DNA from: Chloroflexota bacterium
Lineage (GTDB): Bacteria > Chloroflexota > Ktedonobacteria > Ktedonobacterales > Ktedonobacteraceae
Assembly (NCBI GenBank): GCA_902812455.1
Contig: CADDZH010000012.1
Location: 1-64,000, forward strand
Reading direction: 5' to 3'
Length of the DNA stretch: 64,000 nt
The notes beneath the pieces are model-generated. The model had not been told where the DNA came from. It saw only the letters and a program-made list of their open reading frames with translations, and did no database searches. The translations under genes and the position numbers were made by a program. This document shows positions 1-7,792 of the stretch, piece by piece; position 1 is the stretch's first letter, and the number at the start of each line of letters is the position of its first letter.

Positions 1-2
1 CC

Positions 3-602
3 TCTATTCAAGAACCCTTTGGTAATGCTGTCCATGCCACTTTCGTGAGCGACATCACGAACAAAACAGTGGCAGTTTTTGGCTGCGGGCCAATTGGTTT
101 GTGGGCGGTAGGGCTGTGCCGTGTATCGGGTTGCAGCACTATTTTTGCTATGGAACCTCACCACTTGCGCATGGAAATTGCCGCAAAGATGGGCGCGGAT
201 TACGTACTCAATCCAGCCGAAGTCGATCCGGTTGAGCGTATTCTTGACGTGACTGGTGGATTGGGCGTAGATGTTGTGCTGGAGATGTCTGGCCACCCGC
301 AGGCTATTCGCCAGGGCTTCAAGGCGCTGCGCTATGGAGGTCGAGTTTCTCTGCTTGGCCTGCCGTCGCGCATGGTTGAACTCGATCTCAACAACGATAT
401 CATCTTCAAGGGCGCAACCGTCTATGGCATTACCGGTCGCCTTATTTTCGATACCTGGTATCGCACGCGCCGTATCCTCGAAGCTGGCCAGCTTGATTTG
501 AAGCAGGTAATTACGCATATCCTTCCTTTTGATGAGTTCCATGAGGCTATGGAAATCATGAAATCAGGCGATTGTGGTAAAATCGTTTTAACGATGTCGT
601 AA
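3..602 (+). CDS. tdh: L-threonine 3-dehydrogenase, C-terminal part (cut by window start)
   Basis: Zinc-dependent medium-chain dehydrogenase that oxidises L-threonine to 2-amino-3-ketobutyrate with NAD. The frame is open from base 3, upstream of the first GTG at 45, and reads QEPFGNAVHA before the Rossmann glycine motif GCGPIGL, so the catalytic N-terminal domain lies outside the window. The NAD domain and the C-terminal closing segment (SGDCGKIVL) are present. It ends 18 bases before kbl, the next enzyme of the threonine-to-glycine route, and the two are surely one operon. The family assignment within the MDR superfamily rests partly on that neighbour. Confidence 0.9.
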   Translation, partial: SIQEPFGNAVHATFVSDITNKTVAVFGCGPIGLWAVGLCRVSGCSTIFAMEPHHLRMEIAAKMGADYVLNPAEVDPVERILDVTGGLGVDVVLEMSGHPQAIRQGFKALRYGGRVSLLGLPSRMVELDLNNDIIFKGATVYGITGRLIFDTWYRTRRILEAGQLDLKQVITHILPFDEFHEAMEIMKSGDCGKIVLTMS

Positions 603-620
603 CCATGAAGAGGAGAACAC

Positions 621-1802
621 ATGGAATCACTTGAACAATTTGTCACTAAAGAAACGGATGCTTTGAAGGCAAAGGGCGTCTTCAACCGGCCGCGAGTGCT
701 GGAGACCGCACAGAAGGCCACTGTCATTATGGATGGCCGCGAAGTCATTACCCTCTCCTCAAACAACTATCTTGGATTAACTGTCCATCCGAAGTTGCGC
801 GAGGCGGCGATCAAGGCTATCGAAAAGTATGGCGTTGGCTCAGGCGCAGTGCGTACTATTGCCGGCACCATGTCCCTGCACGTGGAACTGGAAGAGAAAC
901 TGGCCCGCTTCAAGCATAGCGAAGCCGTCCTGACCTTCCAGTCTGGCTACACCACCAATCTCGGTGTAATCAATGCCCTGATGCTAGAGGGTGATCTGAT
1001 TATCAGCGATGAATTGAACCATGCCAGCATTATTGATGGCACCCGCCTCTCTAAAGCCTCGCGTAAGGTTTATCCACACAAAGATATGGCCGGTTTGCGC
1101 CGCGTGCTCGAAGAAGCCGTAAAGGGCAACTATAACAAGATCATGATTGTCACGGATGGCGTTTTCAGCATGGATGGCGATATCGCTCCCTTGCCAGAGA
1201 TTGCCGACCTCGCGGAAGAGTTTGGCGCCTTTGTGATGGTCGATGATGCTCACGCCAGCGGTGTGCTTGGCGGGGGGCGTGGCTCGACCGTCCATTTCGG
1301 CCTTGAGGGTCGCATAGCCTTGCAGATTGGCACGCTCTCCAAAGGTATTGGTGCGGTAGGTGGTTACGTTGCCTGCTCCCAGGCAGTTAAAGATTACCTC
1401 TTGCAGCGCGCTCGCCCCATTTTGTTCAGCACATCCCAGCCACCTTCTGTCGTCGCGACCTGCATTGCCGCCATAGAGCTGATCGAGAGCGATCCCAGCC
1501 TTGTTGAACGCCTCTGGGAAAATGCACACTACTTCAAGCGCGGCCTGGAACAACTTGGCTTCAATACAGGGCACAGTGAAACGCCCATCACACCTGTCAT
1601 CGTCGGTGAAGGCGCGCTCGCCATGAAACTCAGCAGGCGACTCTTCGAGGAAGGCGTCTTCGCGCAAGGCATTGTCTATCCAACCGTGCCTGCCGACAAA
1701 TGCCGTGTGCGCACCATCGTCACGGCCCTGCATACCCGCGACGAGCTTTCCAAAGCCCTCTCCGTCTTTGAGAAGGTAGGTAAGGAGCTTAATATTATCT
1801 GA
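621..1802 (+). CDS. kbl: Glycine C-acetyltransferase (2-amino-3-ketobutyrate CoA ligase)
   Basis: PLP enzyme of the alpha-oxoamine synthase family that cleaves 2-amino-3-ketobutyrate with CoA to glycine and acetyl-CoA. 393 residues, the usual length. Visible landmarks are the substrate-site SSNNYLGL near residue 46, Asp209/His211 (DDAHASG) that hold the cofactor ring, and the Schiff-base Lys241 in GTLSKGIG. An AGGAG-type ribosome site lies just before the ATG. It directly follows tdh, so the pair forms the two-step threonine degradation pathway. 7-keto-8-aminopelargonate synthase (BioF) is the close alternative; the tdh linkage argues against it. A repeat element begins two bases after the stop codon. 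Confidence 0.94.
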   Translation: MESLEQFVTKETDALKAKGVFNRPRVLETAQKATVIMDGREVITLSSNNYLGLTVHPKLREAAIKAIEKYGVGSGAVRTIAGTMSLHVELEEKLARFKHSEAVLTFQSGYTTNLGVINALMLEGDLIISDELNHASIIDGTRLSKASRKVYPHKDMAGLRRVLEEAVKGNYNKIMIVTDGVFSMDGDIAPLPEIADLAEEFGAFVMVDDAHASGVLGGGRGSTVHFGLEGRIALQIGTLSKGIGAVGGYVACSQAVKDYLLQRARPILFSTSQPPSVVATCIAAIELIESDPSLVERLWENAHYFKRGLEQLGFNTGHSETPITPVIVGEGALAMKLSRRLFEEGVFAQGIVYPTVPADKCRVRTIVTALHTRDELSKALSVFEKVGKELNII

Positions 1803-1803
1803 T

Positions 1804-1898
1804 TGGTGCATTCGCTAAATACGTTGTAATGATGACGAAGGCCGATCAATCGGCGGTGGGCACGATAAATCGGCCCCTACGATTTACCGAATGCACCA
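1804..1898. repeat. MITE-like repeat family A, copy 1 (full length)
   Basis: A 95-bp element bounded by the inverted repeat TGGTGCATTCG / CGAATGCACCA, with internal palindromic GGCCGAT/ATCGGCC blocks. Its reverse complement aligns end to end with 57960-58053 and, with an internal deletion, with 54544-54607. It has no coding capacity. Its right part lies inside the 3' end of the minus-strand HAD phosphatase gene and supplies that gene's last codons and stop. Confidence 0.85.
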
Positions 1899-2704
1899 CT
1901 AATGCCCGGCAATATGAATTGTTCGATCACGAGAGCAACGCCCTCTTCGGCGTTGCTCAGTGTCACATAATCCGCCTCGGCCTTGACTTCGTCATGCGCA
2001 TTGCCCATGGCAACTCCAAGCCCCGCAAAACGCAGCATCCCTATATCGTTATGATTGTCCCCAATGGCTACCACTTCCTCTGGAGGAATTCCCAGGTCTG
2101 CTGCAATCGTCTTGAGCGCATTTCCTTTTGAGACCTCTGGATGGAGAAATTCCACCAGGTCATACGAGGATTGGGTTACGTAGAGCTTGCCTTCAAACAT
2201 GCGTTCAAGCTCGCGCCGCTTGTCGCGCAGGGTCTCAGCTTCCCCTATTCCTGCCACTTTAATGCAGGGCAGCGGATACAGGCTTGCCACATCCTCGACC
2301 TCCGTGGGTGGCTCAACCGGCGGGCGATACCACTCACGTGCTCGCGGTGTACCCCGATCTACGTACACCCGCTCGTGCGTATGGTAGGCACGGTAGAAAC
2401 CAAAACTGCGCAATATATGCAGCGTAGGTAAAATGTATTCCGTTGGCAAAAGTTTCTCGTGCAGCACAGTTCCACTAAGCATGTCAACGATGACTGCCCC
2501 GTTCTCGATGATTTGCGGCGCGTTCAGCGGTAATCCGGCGCAGGTCTGGCGCAATACGCTGTGGGTTTGCCCGGTTGCAATCACAATAGCTATGCCGGCC
2601 TCAGCAACACGGCATAACAATTGATGTGTGCGGGGCGTGATCACTTTTTCTGGCCTGGGAGTGAGTAGTGTTCCGTCCAGGTCTATTGCCAGCAGGCGAT
2701 ACAT
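1877..2704 (-). CDS. Cof-type HAD-superfamily phosphatase
   Basis: Haloacid-dehalogenase phosphatase of the Cof/YbjI type, probably acting on small sugar phosphates or flavin/PLP phosphates; the substrate cannot be told from sequence. Start chosen at 2704 because MYRLLAIDLDGTLL begins the family and AGAGGAG precedes it; the longer open frame upstream has no ribosome site. Nucleophile Asp8 and Asp10 (DLDGT), motif II IATGQT, motif III Lys in VSKGNAL, and motif IV GDNHNDIGML are all present, with the large C2B cap between motifs II and III. The final residues SGAFGKS and the TAG stop are read from a repeat element. Confidence 0.88.
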   Translation of the reverse strand: MYRLLAIDLDGTLLTPRPEKVITPRTHQLLCRVAEAGIAIVIATGQTHSVLRQTCAGLPLNAPQIIENGAVIVDMLSGTVLHEKLLPTEYILPTLHILRSFGFYRAYHTHERVYVDRGTPRAREWYRPPVEPPTEVEDVASLYPLPCIKVAGIGEAETLRDKRRELERMFEGKLYVTQSSYDLVEFLHPEVSKGNALKTIAADLGIPPEEVVAIGDNHNDIGMLRFAGLGVAMGNAHDEVKAEADYVTLSNAEEGVALVIEQFILPGISGAFGKS

Positions 2705-2778
2705 GAAGGGCTCCTCTCTGTTCTTTTGCCGGTAGGGCCTGGGAAACAAGTGCTTTGCGTGTATGATATAGTACTCAT

Positions 2779-3126
2779 ATGACAGTAATAGACGAATATC
2801 TGACAACAGTTGACCCAGCTAAAAGAAAAGAGCTTGAGCGCATTCGCACACTGGCCAAGAAGATCGTGCCAGGTGCAGAAGAAACGATTAGTTATGGGAT
2901 GCCAACCCTCAAATATCAGGGCAAGCCATTTCTGGGATTTGACGCACACAAAAATCATATTGGTATTTATCCCTATAGCGGGCAAGTGATAGAAGAACTG
3001 AAAGACCACCTGCATGAGTATGGCATATCCAAAGGGGCCATTCGTGTGCCTCTTGATCACCCCATTTCAGAAGAGTTGCTCAAGCAAATCATTGACCACC
3101 GGCTGAAGCAGATCATGATCTCGTAA
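2779..3126 (+). CDS. DUF1801 (YdhG/Fra-like) protein
   Basis: 115-residue protein of the DUF1801 family, which includes the Bacillus iron chaperone YdhG. Typical signature: ETISYGMPTLKYQGKPFLGF in the first half and an Ile-rich C-terminal helix (IIDHRLKQI). The gene begins only a few bases after TATGAT/TATAGT-like sequence, so it may have a very short leader. The molecular role is unknown; an iron or protein-binding role would be extrapolation. It diverges from the HAD phosphatase gene. Confidence 0.85.
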   Translation: MTVIDEYLTTVDPAKRKELERIRTLAKKIVPGAEETISYGMPTLKYQGKPFLGFDAHKNHIGIYPYSGQVIEELKDHLHEYGISKGAIRVPLDHPISEELLKQIIDHRLKQIMIS

Positions 3127-3176
3127 CTTCTTATATAATATAACCATGTCGTAGAGTGCCAATTCGTTGGCACGTT

Positions 3177-3194
3177 GGCTCCCTTGTGGAGGCC
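3177..3194. repeat. REP core of family B (degenerate)
   Basis: GGCTCCCTTGTGGAGGCC, a degenerate copy of the palindromic core seen at 5854, 17896, 23184 and 52348. It lies in the leader of the following small zinc-ribbon gene and ends just before its ribosome site. Confidence 0.6.
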
Positions 3195-3210
3195 AGATGA
3201 GGAGGACAAC

Positions 3211-3630
3211 ATGCCTATCTGCCCAATTTGTGATGATACCGGCTTGCGGAATTCTGATTCCAGCAATCCCGAGTTTTGCTTTTGCTCTGCCGGAAAGCAG
3301 GCCAGGCGCCAGTGGGAAGCCAGCCAGGCGGCCAGTAGCGGGAAAGGAAAAGGCCAGGGTCAACCCGTACCTGCCAGCTTTATAGATATTGGACAACTTG
3401 ATCAGGAGAATGCCAGAGTGGATGCCATGCGTGCCTCTCTGCTTGGCTCTGCCACCAGCGAAACAACCCTCCCGGCCAACAAGCACCCGGCTGTGCAATT
3501 ATTGTACCAGGTTGCCCATGCCGGCCATGAGGTCTCTGTCCCTGAAGCCACGCAGCTCTACGAACTGGCAAAAGCGCTAGAAGGCTTTTTGGGCGCGCTA
3601 GCTCCTGTTGGACGCAACTTGAAACGGTGA
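3211..3630 (+). CDS. Small zinc-ribbon protein, function unknown
   Basis: 139 residues starting at the ATG at 3211, preceded by GAGGAGG; the earlier in-frame start would run through a repeat. The N-terminus has CPICDDTG followed by CFC, the spacing of the metal-binding ribbon found at the N-terminus of DnaC/DnaI-like helicase loaders and DnaJ-type proteins. The rest is Gln/Ala-rich, then a helical segment (HPAVQLLYQVAHAGHEVSV). No catalytic motif is visible. I do not recognise a named family. Confidence 0.6.
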   Translation: MPICPICDDTGLRNSDSSNPEFCFCSAGKQARRQWEASQAASSGKGKGQGQPVPASFIDIGQLDQENARVDAMRASLLGSATSETTLPANKHPAVQLLYQVAHAGHEVSVPEATQLYELAKALEGFLGALAPVGRNLKR

Positions 3631-3653
3631 CATAGCACAAATGGGTTAATATA

Positions 3654-3683
3654 TTGACATACGCTTATATGCTCTACTATACT
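3654..3683 (+). promoter_or_regulatory. Sigma-70 type promoter for the pseudokinase gene
   Basis: TTGACA at 3654-3659 and TATACT at 3678-3683, 18 bases apart, about 50 bases before the ATG at 3733. Perfect -35 and five of six at -10. Confidence 0.7.
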
Positions 3684-3732
3684 CAGCGCGAGAGCATGGT
3701 GTTTATTTCACTCACTCATAGAGAGGTACAAC

Positions 3733-5592
3733 ATGATATGTCCGCGTTGTGGTAATGAGTGGGATGCGAGCAGGGGTCCTTGTCCGCGCTGCGGTCTCGT
3801 TCTGCCTGTGCCGCGCCGGTCAGGGCCGCTTAGTAGCAGTTCTACTCCATCCCCAAATACGTTTTCCCAGCAGCCGGGCGGCCTGTCTTCAATCAGGAGG
3901 CAACAGCCAGAGAGAACAGCAGGGGGGCTAGCATCCTCGAATAGTTCGCAGTCCAGGCCATTTCCTTCTTCAGGAAGCTCAGCAGGAAACCCAACAACAA
4001 TGCCAGATGCAACGCAGCCTTTTAGCTCAACGCAGGTACCAGATACGCCGTGGCCTGGCTCTTTCCCTCCGGCGCCGCCCACGGCTTCGATACATCGAGC
4101 TTCTCCGGCGCCGGCGCCTGCACCTGGGAATGCCCGCCCTTTTCCAGCTTCCTATTTACGCCATCGTAGTGATGCTCTCAGGTGGGATCAAAATGTGCAG
4201 GGGAGTGACAATGCAGCTTCTCCCTCGTCTCCATCTACCATTGCCAGCCCGCGTACTGATACCCTGGCTCCGAGAAGTGTACCACAGCGGCCTTTGTCTC
4301 AGTCAGGGTATGCTGCCGAGCCATCCAGCGCCGTAAGACCACAGCCCGTTCCCCGTGCCAATCGCCTGGTTACTGAGCCTATGGTAAAAGATATGCCGCG
4401 AACGCAGACTCAGCAGCAACCTCCTCCATTTCAAGCGCAAGCACGCGCCAGTTCCGCAACCGCTTCTCGCAGCGCGCCTTCTTTTTCGCCTGCTTCGCCT
4501 GCTTCGCCTACTGAGGCGCCCAGGTTGATCTCCGGTACTCTTTTACGTGGCGGGCGCTATCGCTTGCAAGAACTTCAAGAGCGCCAGGTCTGGCTGGCTG
4601 GTGCTTATGAGGCTAGCTGGGTCGCACAAGATGCTCACCGCGCCGGCCAGCAGGTCACGATCACCGAAGTGGTACTTCCTGAGAGCAGCCCGGTTGTCGT
4701 GCAATCTACCCTGCGAACCGCTACGATGGCTCTGACTGCTGTCGGCAGGCATCCTCATATCCCTACCCTTTGGGATGCGTTCAGTGATCGTGGGAGGCAT
4801 TTCTTCGTTTTTGAACCCATTGATGGCGAATCGCTGCTCTCGCGTATGCGCCGGACAGGGCGGGCTTTGCCTGAGCAGGATGCTATCGAATGCTGTCTTC
4901 AAATGACCGAGGTTTTAGAATTGCTTGCCCAGCAATCTCCACCCCTGTTGCATGGGCTGATCAAGCCAGAGCACATTATCATCCGATCTGGCTCTCAATA
5001 TGTTTTGACCAATTTCTCCATTGTTCTAGCCGGCGGCGCAACACAGTTCGTCTCAGGCATTGATCGCACTCTTCTCTCCCCCTATGCCGCACCAGAGTTT
5101 GCGCGTGGAGTTATTGACGTGCGGTTAGATCTGTATTCGCTGCTGGCAACGATCTATCATGCCGTTACAGGGAGTGTTCCTGCCGGTGTCAGTGGAAGCA
5201 TTCCGGCAGCTCAGCGGCTCAATCCGAATATCTCTGCGCAGTTCGATGCTATCCTGGCAAAAGGTTTACGGCCTATTGCCGGCCAGCGCTATCAACGCCC
5301 TTCTGAACTTCGCCAGGACCTCCTCGCCATGCGTTCTGTCAGTGGTTCGCTTGCCCCAGGAACTGGGCAGCGACAAGAGCAGGCTGCAACTCGTGTTCCT
5401 GATAGTATAGCTCAGGCTTTGCAATCGCTTGCTCCTGCCGGCGACTTTGAAGAGCGAAAATCACTGCTGCCCCGTCCTGAGGAACTGCCTCCTTTAGAGG
5501 AGAAAAATGATTGGTTGCACGCTACTCTCTGGCTGGTTTTGATTCTCGCAGGCCTGCTGCTGATCACGATCCTGGGGCGCGGTTTCTTCTAG
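3733..5592 (+). CDS. Zinc-ribbon, Pro/Ser-rich linker, pseudokinase, C-terminal membrane anchor
   Basis: 619 residues. N-terminal double CxxC ribbon (CPRCG at 3-7, CPRCG near 17-21), then about 240 residues of Pro/Ser/Ala-rich, probably disordered linker, then a eukaryotic-type protein kinase fold from about 270 to 530, and one C-terminal hydrophobic helix (LWLVLILAGLLLITIL). The kinase domain lacks key residues: the HRDLKPEN loop reads HGLIKPEHI near residue 410, so the catalytic Asp is gone; DFG reads NFS; no VAIK lysine is evident. APE is kept (APEFARG). It is therefore a tail-anchored pseudokinase, likely a binding or scaffold protein rather than an active kinase. Preceded by a good promoter; stands alone. 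Confidence 0.82.
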   Translation: MICPRCGNEWDASRGPCPRCGLVLPVPRRSGPLSSSSTPSPNTFSQQPGGLSSIRRQQPERTAGGLASSNSSQSRPFPSSGSSAGNPTTMPDATQPFSSTQVPDTPWPGSFPPAPPTASIHRASPAPAPAPGNARPFPASYLRHRSDALRWDQNVQGSDNAASPSSPSTIASPRTDTLAPRSVPQRPLSQSGYAAEPSSAVRPQPVPRANRLVTEPMVKDMPRTQTQQQPPPFQAQARASSATASRSAPSFSPASPASPTEAPRLISGTLLRGGRYRLQELQERQVWLAGAYEASWVAQDAHRAGQQVTITEVVLPESSPVVVQSTLRTATMALTAVGRHPHIPTLWDAFSDRGRHFFVFEPIDGESLLSRMRRTGRALPEQDAIECCLQMTEVLELLAQQSPPLLHGLIKPEHIIIRSGSQYVLTNFSIVLAGGATQFVSGIDRTLLSPYAAPEFARGVIDVRLDLYSLLATIYHAVTGSVPAGVSGSIPAAQRLNPNISAQFDAILAKGLRPIAGQRYQRPSELRQDLLAMRSVSGSLAPGTGQRQEQAATRVPDSIAQALQSLAPAGDFEERKSLLPRPEELPPLEEKNDWLHATLWLVLILAGLLLITILGRGFF

Positions 5593-5795
5593 ACCAGGAT
5601 GTGAGCGTAATTTATTGTTGGCTGCGTATAGAGGGGCCGATAATGAATTTTGCCGATCAAATTCGGTAATGAGAAAACGATCGCGTAGCCCGTAGGGGCG
5701 AGGGTGGTTGTGGAGCGGAGTGGTGGGCCTTTATGGTCGCCCGTCTGGCTTGTGTGTATTACCGATCTTGCTTGGGAAATTTCATAATCGGCGCT

Positions 5796-5818
5796 GGGCG
5801 CGATAAATCGGCCCCTAC
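5796..5818. repeat. Family A repeat, internal fragment
   Basis: GGGCGCGATAAATCGGCCCC plus TAC matches the inner part of the family A element at 57960-58053 in reverse orientation. Terminal repeats are missing on both sides; a family B element begins at its edge. Confidence 0.6.
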
Positions 5819-5909
5819 TAGTCTGTCAACCTTCAAGTGGTGGGTGAAAGCCTGGCCCCCACAAGGAAGGCCACGACATGGTATCGGTCACATGAACTTT
5901 GACGGACTA
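5819..5909. repeat. MITE-like repeat family B, full-length copy
   Basis: 91-bp element with terminal inverted repeats TAGTCTGTCAACCTTCA and TGAACTTTGACGGACTA, and a central hairpin GGCCCCCACAAGGAAGGCC (5854-5872). The left half, including the flank GAAAGCCTGG, matches 17860-17920. Non-coding. Confidence 0.8.
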
Positions 5910-5935
5910 CTACAGCCCTATTTTGTTAATCTGCT

Positions 5936-6694
5936 TTATTGCGCCCCATTGTTTCGCTTGGTTCCGACGTGCACGGCTACTATGCCCCAGGTGAGGGGAT
6001 AGTAGCGCACATCAGTCCATCCAGCTTCTTCCATGATGTGCTTCAGTCCCTGGGCATCTGGGAAGGTTGTGAGAGAATTTGGCAGGTAGTTGTATTCTTC
6101 GGCGGCTTTTCCGAGGATGGTTCCAAATAGGGGGGCCAGCCTGTAGAAATAGAAGTTGAAGAGGGAGCCGAAGAGCCTTCCTGGCGGGTGGCTTATTTCC
6201 AGGCAAACCACTCGCCCTCCTGGCCGCACCACGCGCAGCATCTCGCGAAATCCCTGCCTGATGTCTGTTAAGTTCCGCACCATAAAAGCTGAGCAGCAGC
6301 CATCAACGCTATTATCTGGCAGGTCAATATGTTCGGCATCGCCTATGCGTAGTTCAATCCGATCCTGTAGCCCTGCTCGCGCAATTTTGAGGCGCCCACG
6401 TTCCAGCATCTCCAGTGTGATGTCCATGCCGATCATACGTGTGCCTGGACCCGAACAGCGAATGACGGCAATGGCGAGATCCGCCGTGCCTGTGCCCAGG
6501 TCAAGCCCTACTTCGCCAGTTGCCAGGGCCAGGTGCCGCGCGGCAACCGCCCGCCAGCGCCGGTCCAGCCCAAAACTCATCAGCCGGTTCATCAGATCGT
6601 AGATAGGGGCGATGCGCCCGAAGAGGCGTTGCACGTAGGGGCGCTTGCCGCCGGTCTGGCGAAATTTTTCCTCGAATGAAATCTTTGCAGGCAT
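5936..6694 (-). CDS. menG: Demethylmenaquinone methyltransferase (UbiE/MenG)
   Basis: 252-residue class I SAM methyltransferase that makes menaquinone from demethylmenaquinone in the last step of the pathway. SAM motif I is GLDLGTGTADLA near residue 63, followed by the UbiE signatures RIGDAEHIDLPDNSVDG and the FRNL-equivalent MVRNLTDIRQGFREMLRV, then LEISHPP. It is the downstream gene of a pair with a polyprenyl diphosphate synthase 13 bases away; this is the Bacillus hepS-menH-hepT type pairing and supports menaquinone rather than ubiquinone. Confidence 0.92.
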   Translation of the reverse strand: MPAKISFEEKFRQTGGKRPYVQRLFGRIAPIYDLMNRLMSFGLDRRWRAVAARHLALATGEVGLDLGTGTADLAIAVIRCSGPGTRMIGMDITLEMLERGRLKIARAGLQDRIELRIGDAEHIDLPDNSVDGCCSAFMVRNLTDIRQGFREMLRVVRPGGRVVCLEISHPPGRLFGSLFNFYFYRLAPLFGTILGKAAEEYNYLPNSLTTFPDAQGLKHIMEEAGWTDVRYYPLTWGIVAVHVGTKRNNGAQ

Positions 6695-6707
6695 ACTACA
6701 GGCCCTG

Positions 6708-7694
6708 TTAGCGTTTGCGTAACACGACGAACTCGATCAACTCGTCTAGCACGTCCCGTTCATGTGAGGGCGGAAACTGATATAAGGTCTCTCGCGCTTT
6801 ATGCGCATACCTGTAGGCGTCGGCCAGCGAGAGCTTGACTCCCTGTCCTTCACTTACCCAATGGATAACTGTGAGTATATCCTCTTCTCGCGATGCTCCG
6901 TTGAGGATTCCTTGCACTCGCTGGTATATCCCATCGTGACGTTGCGCTTGCAGGGCGTAGATAAGCGGCAATGTTACCATACCCTGGCGCAAGTCATTGC
7001 CGGCAGGCTTGCCAATAGCTACCTGGTCTTGTGTATAGTCCAGGATATCGTCAATGATTTGAAAGGCAATGCCTAGATTCATCCCATAATCATACAGAAG
7101 CCCTATTTCTTGCTCCGACGCCTGGCTCACGGTTGCTCCTCCCTTGCAACAGGCAGCAAGCAGGCAGGCAGTTTTGCGACTGATCTTCTCATAATAACTT
7201 TCAACAGAGAGATCGATCTGCCTGGTCGTCATCATTTCCATGATTGTGCCTTCGCAAACCGTCGCCACTGTGTCTGAAAAGAGCCGGTCAATGCGGCTAT
7301 CATTGATATCAGCAATCAACCCTGCTGTTTTGGCAAAATAATAATCCCCCAGGAGGATGGCAATGCTGTTGCCCCAGAGGGCATTAACTGTTGGTTTTCC
7401 CCGCCGTGTGGTGGCATTGTCCACGATATCATCATGAATAAGCGTCGCCAGGTGAACCATCTCAAAGGCGACGCTCAGGGGAAGAAGCTTATCGAAGCGA
7501 TAGGATTTCATCTTGCCTGAAAGCAGTGTAAGCGCCGTTCTCAGGCGTTTACCAGGCGAACCAAGTGCGTGCATAGATGCCGAGTTGAGGATGTCAAGCC
7601 CGGAAGTTGCTCGCTCCTCAAACATGGCATCGACCTGCTCCAGGTCATTTTGGATGCTGGCAAACAGGCGGCTCAACGTGGCCGTGTCGTTCAT
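6708..7694 (-). CDS. All-trans polyprenyl diphosphate synthase (menaquinone side chain)
   Basis: 328 residues from the ATG at 7694, chosen because GGAGAGAG lies just upstream and the extra 38 codons of the longer frame do not resemble the family. First Asp-rich motif HDDIVD (Asp88, 89, 92) and second motif IIDDILD (Asp215, 216, 219) bind magnesium and the allylic/isopentenyl diphosphates. Class: heptaprenyl/octaprenyl diphosphate synthase long-chain subunit; chain length cannot be read off. Co-transcribed with menG, supplying the isoprenoid tail for menaquinone. Confidence 0.9.
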   Translation of the reverse strand: MNDTATLSRLFASIQNDLEQVDAMFEERATSGLDILNSASMHALGSPGKRLRTALTLLSGKMKSYRFDKLLPLSVAFEMVHLATLIHDDIVDNATTRRGKPTVNALWGNSIAILLGDYYFAKTAGLIADINDSRIDRLFSDTVATVCEGTIMEMMTTRQIDLSVESYYEKISRKTACLLAACCKGGATVSQASEQEIGLLYDYGMNLGIAFQIIDDILDYTQDQVAIGKPAGNDLRQGMVTLPLIYALQAQRHDGIYQRVQGILNGASREEDILTVIHWVSEGQGVKLSLADAYRYAHKARETLYQFPPSHERDVLDELIEFVVLRKR

Positions 7695-7792
7695 ATAGGT
7701 CTCTCTCCGCTCGTGATGAAATACGTCTATTGACAATAATCTGCTTGTCAGATTATAGCACGCTTCAACCACGTGAATGGAGACATCCCTTC

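Larger units (their letters stand above)
5593..5935. other. Gene-free interval built of nested repeats
   Basis: 343 bases between convergent genes with no credible ORF. It contains a segment related to 23060-23125 (about 5689-5746), a fragment of repeat family A (5796-5818), and a complete family B element (5819-5909). Confidence 0.7.

Noticed and set aside
984..1811. 275-codon minus-strand open frame opposite kbl
   Set aside because: Lies wholly inside kbl on the other strand, with no ribosome site and no family resemblance; it is a shadow of kbl codon use.
1829..2131. 100-codon plus-strand open frame at the repeat
   Set aside because: Made of repeat element and antisense HAD phosphatase sequence.
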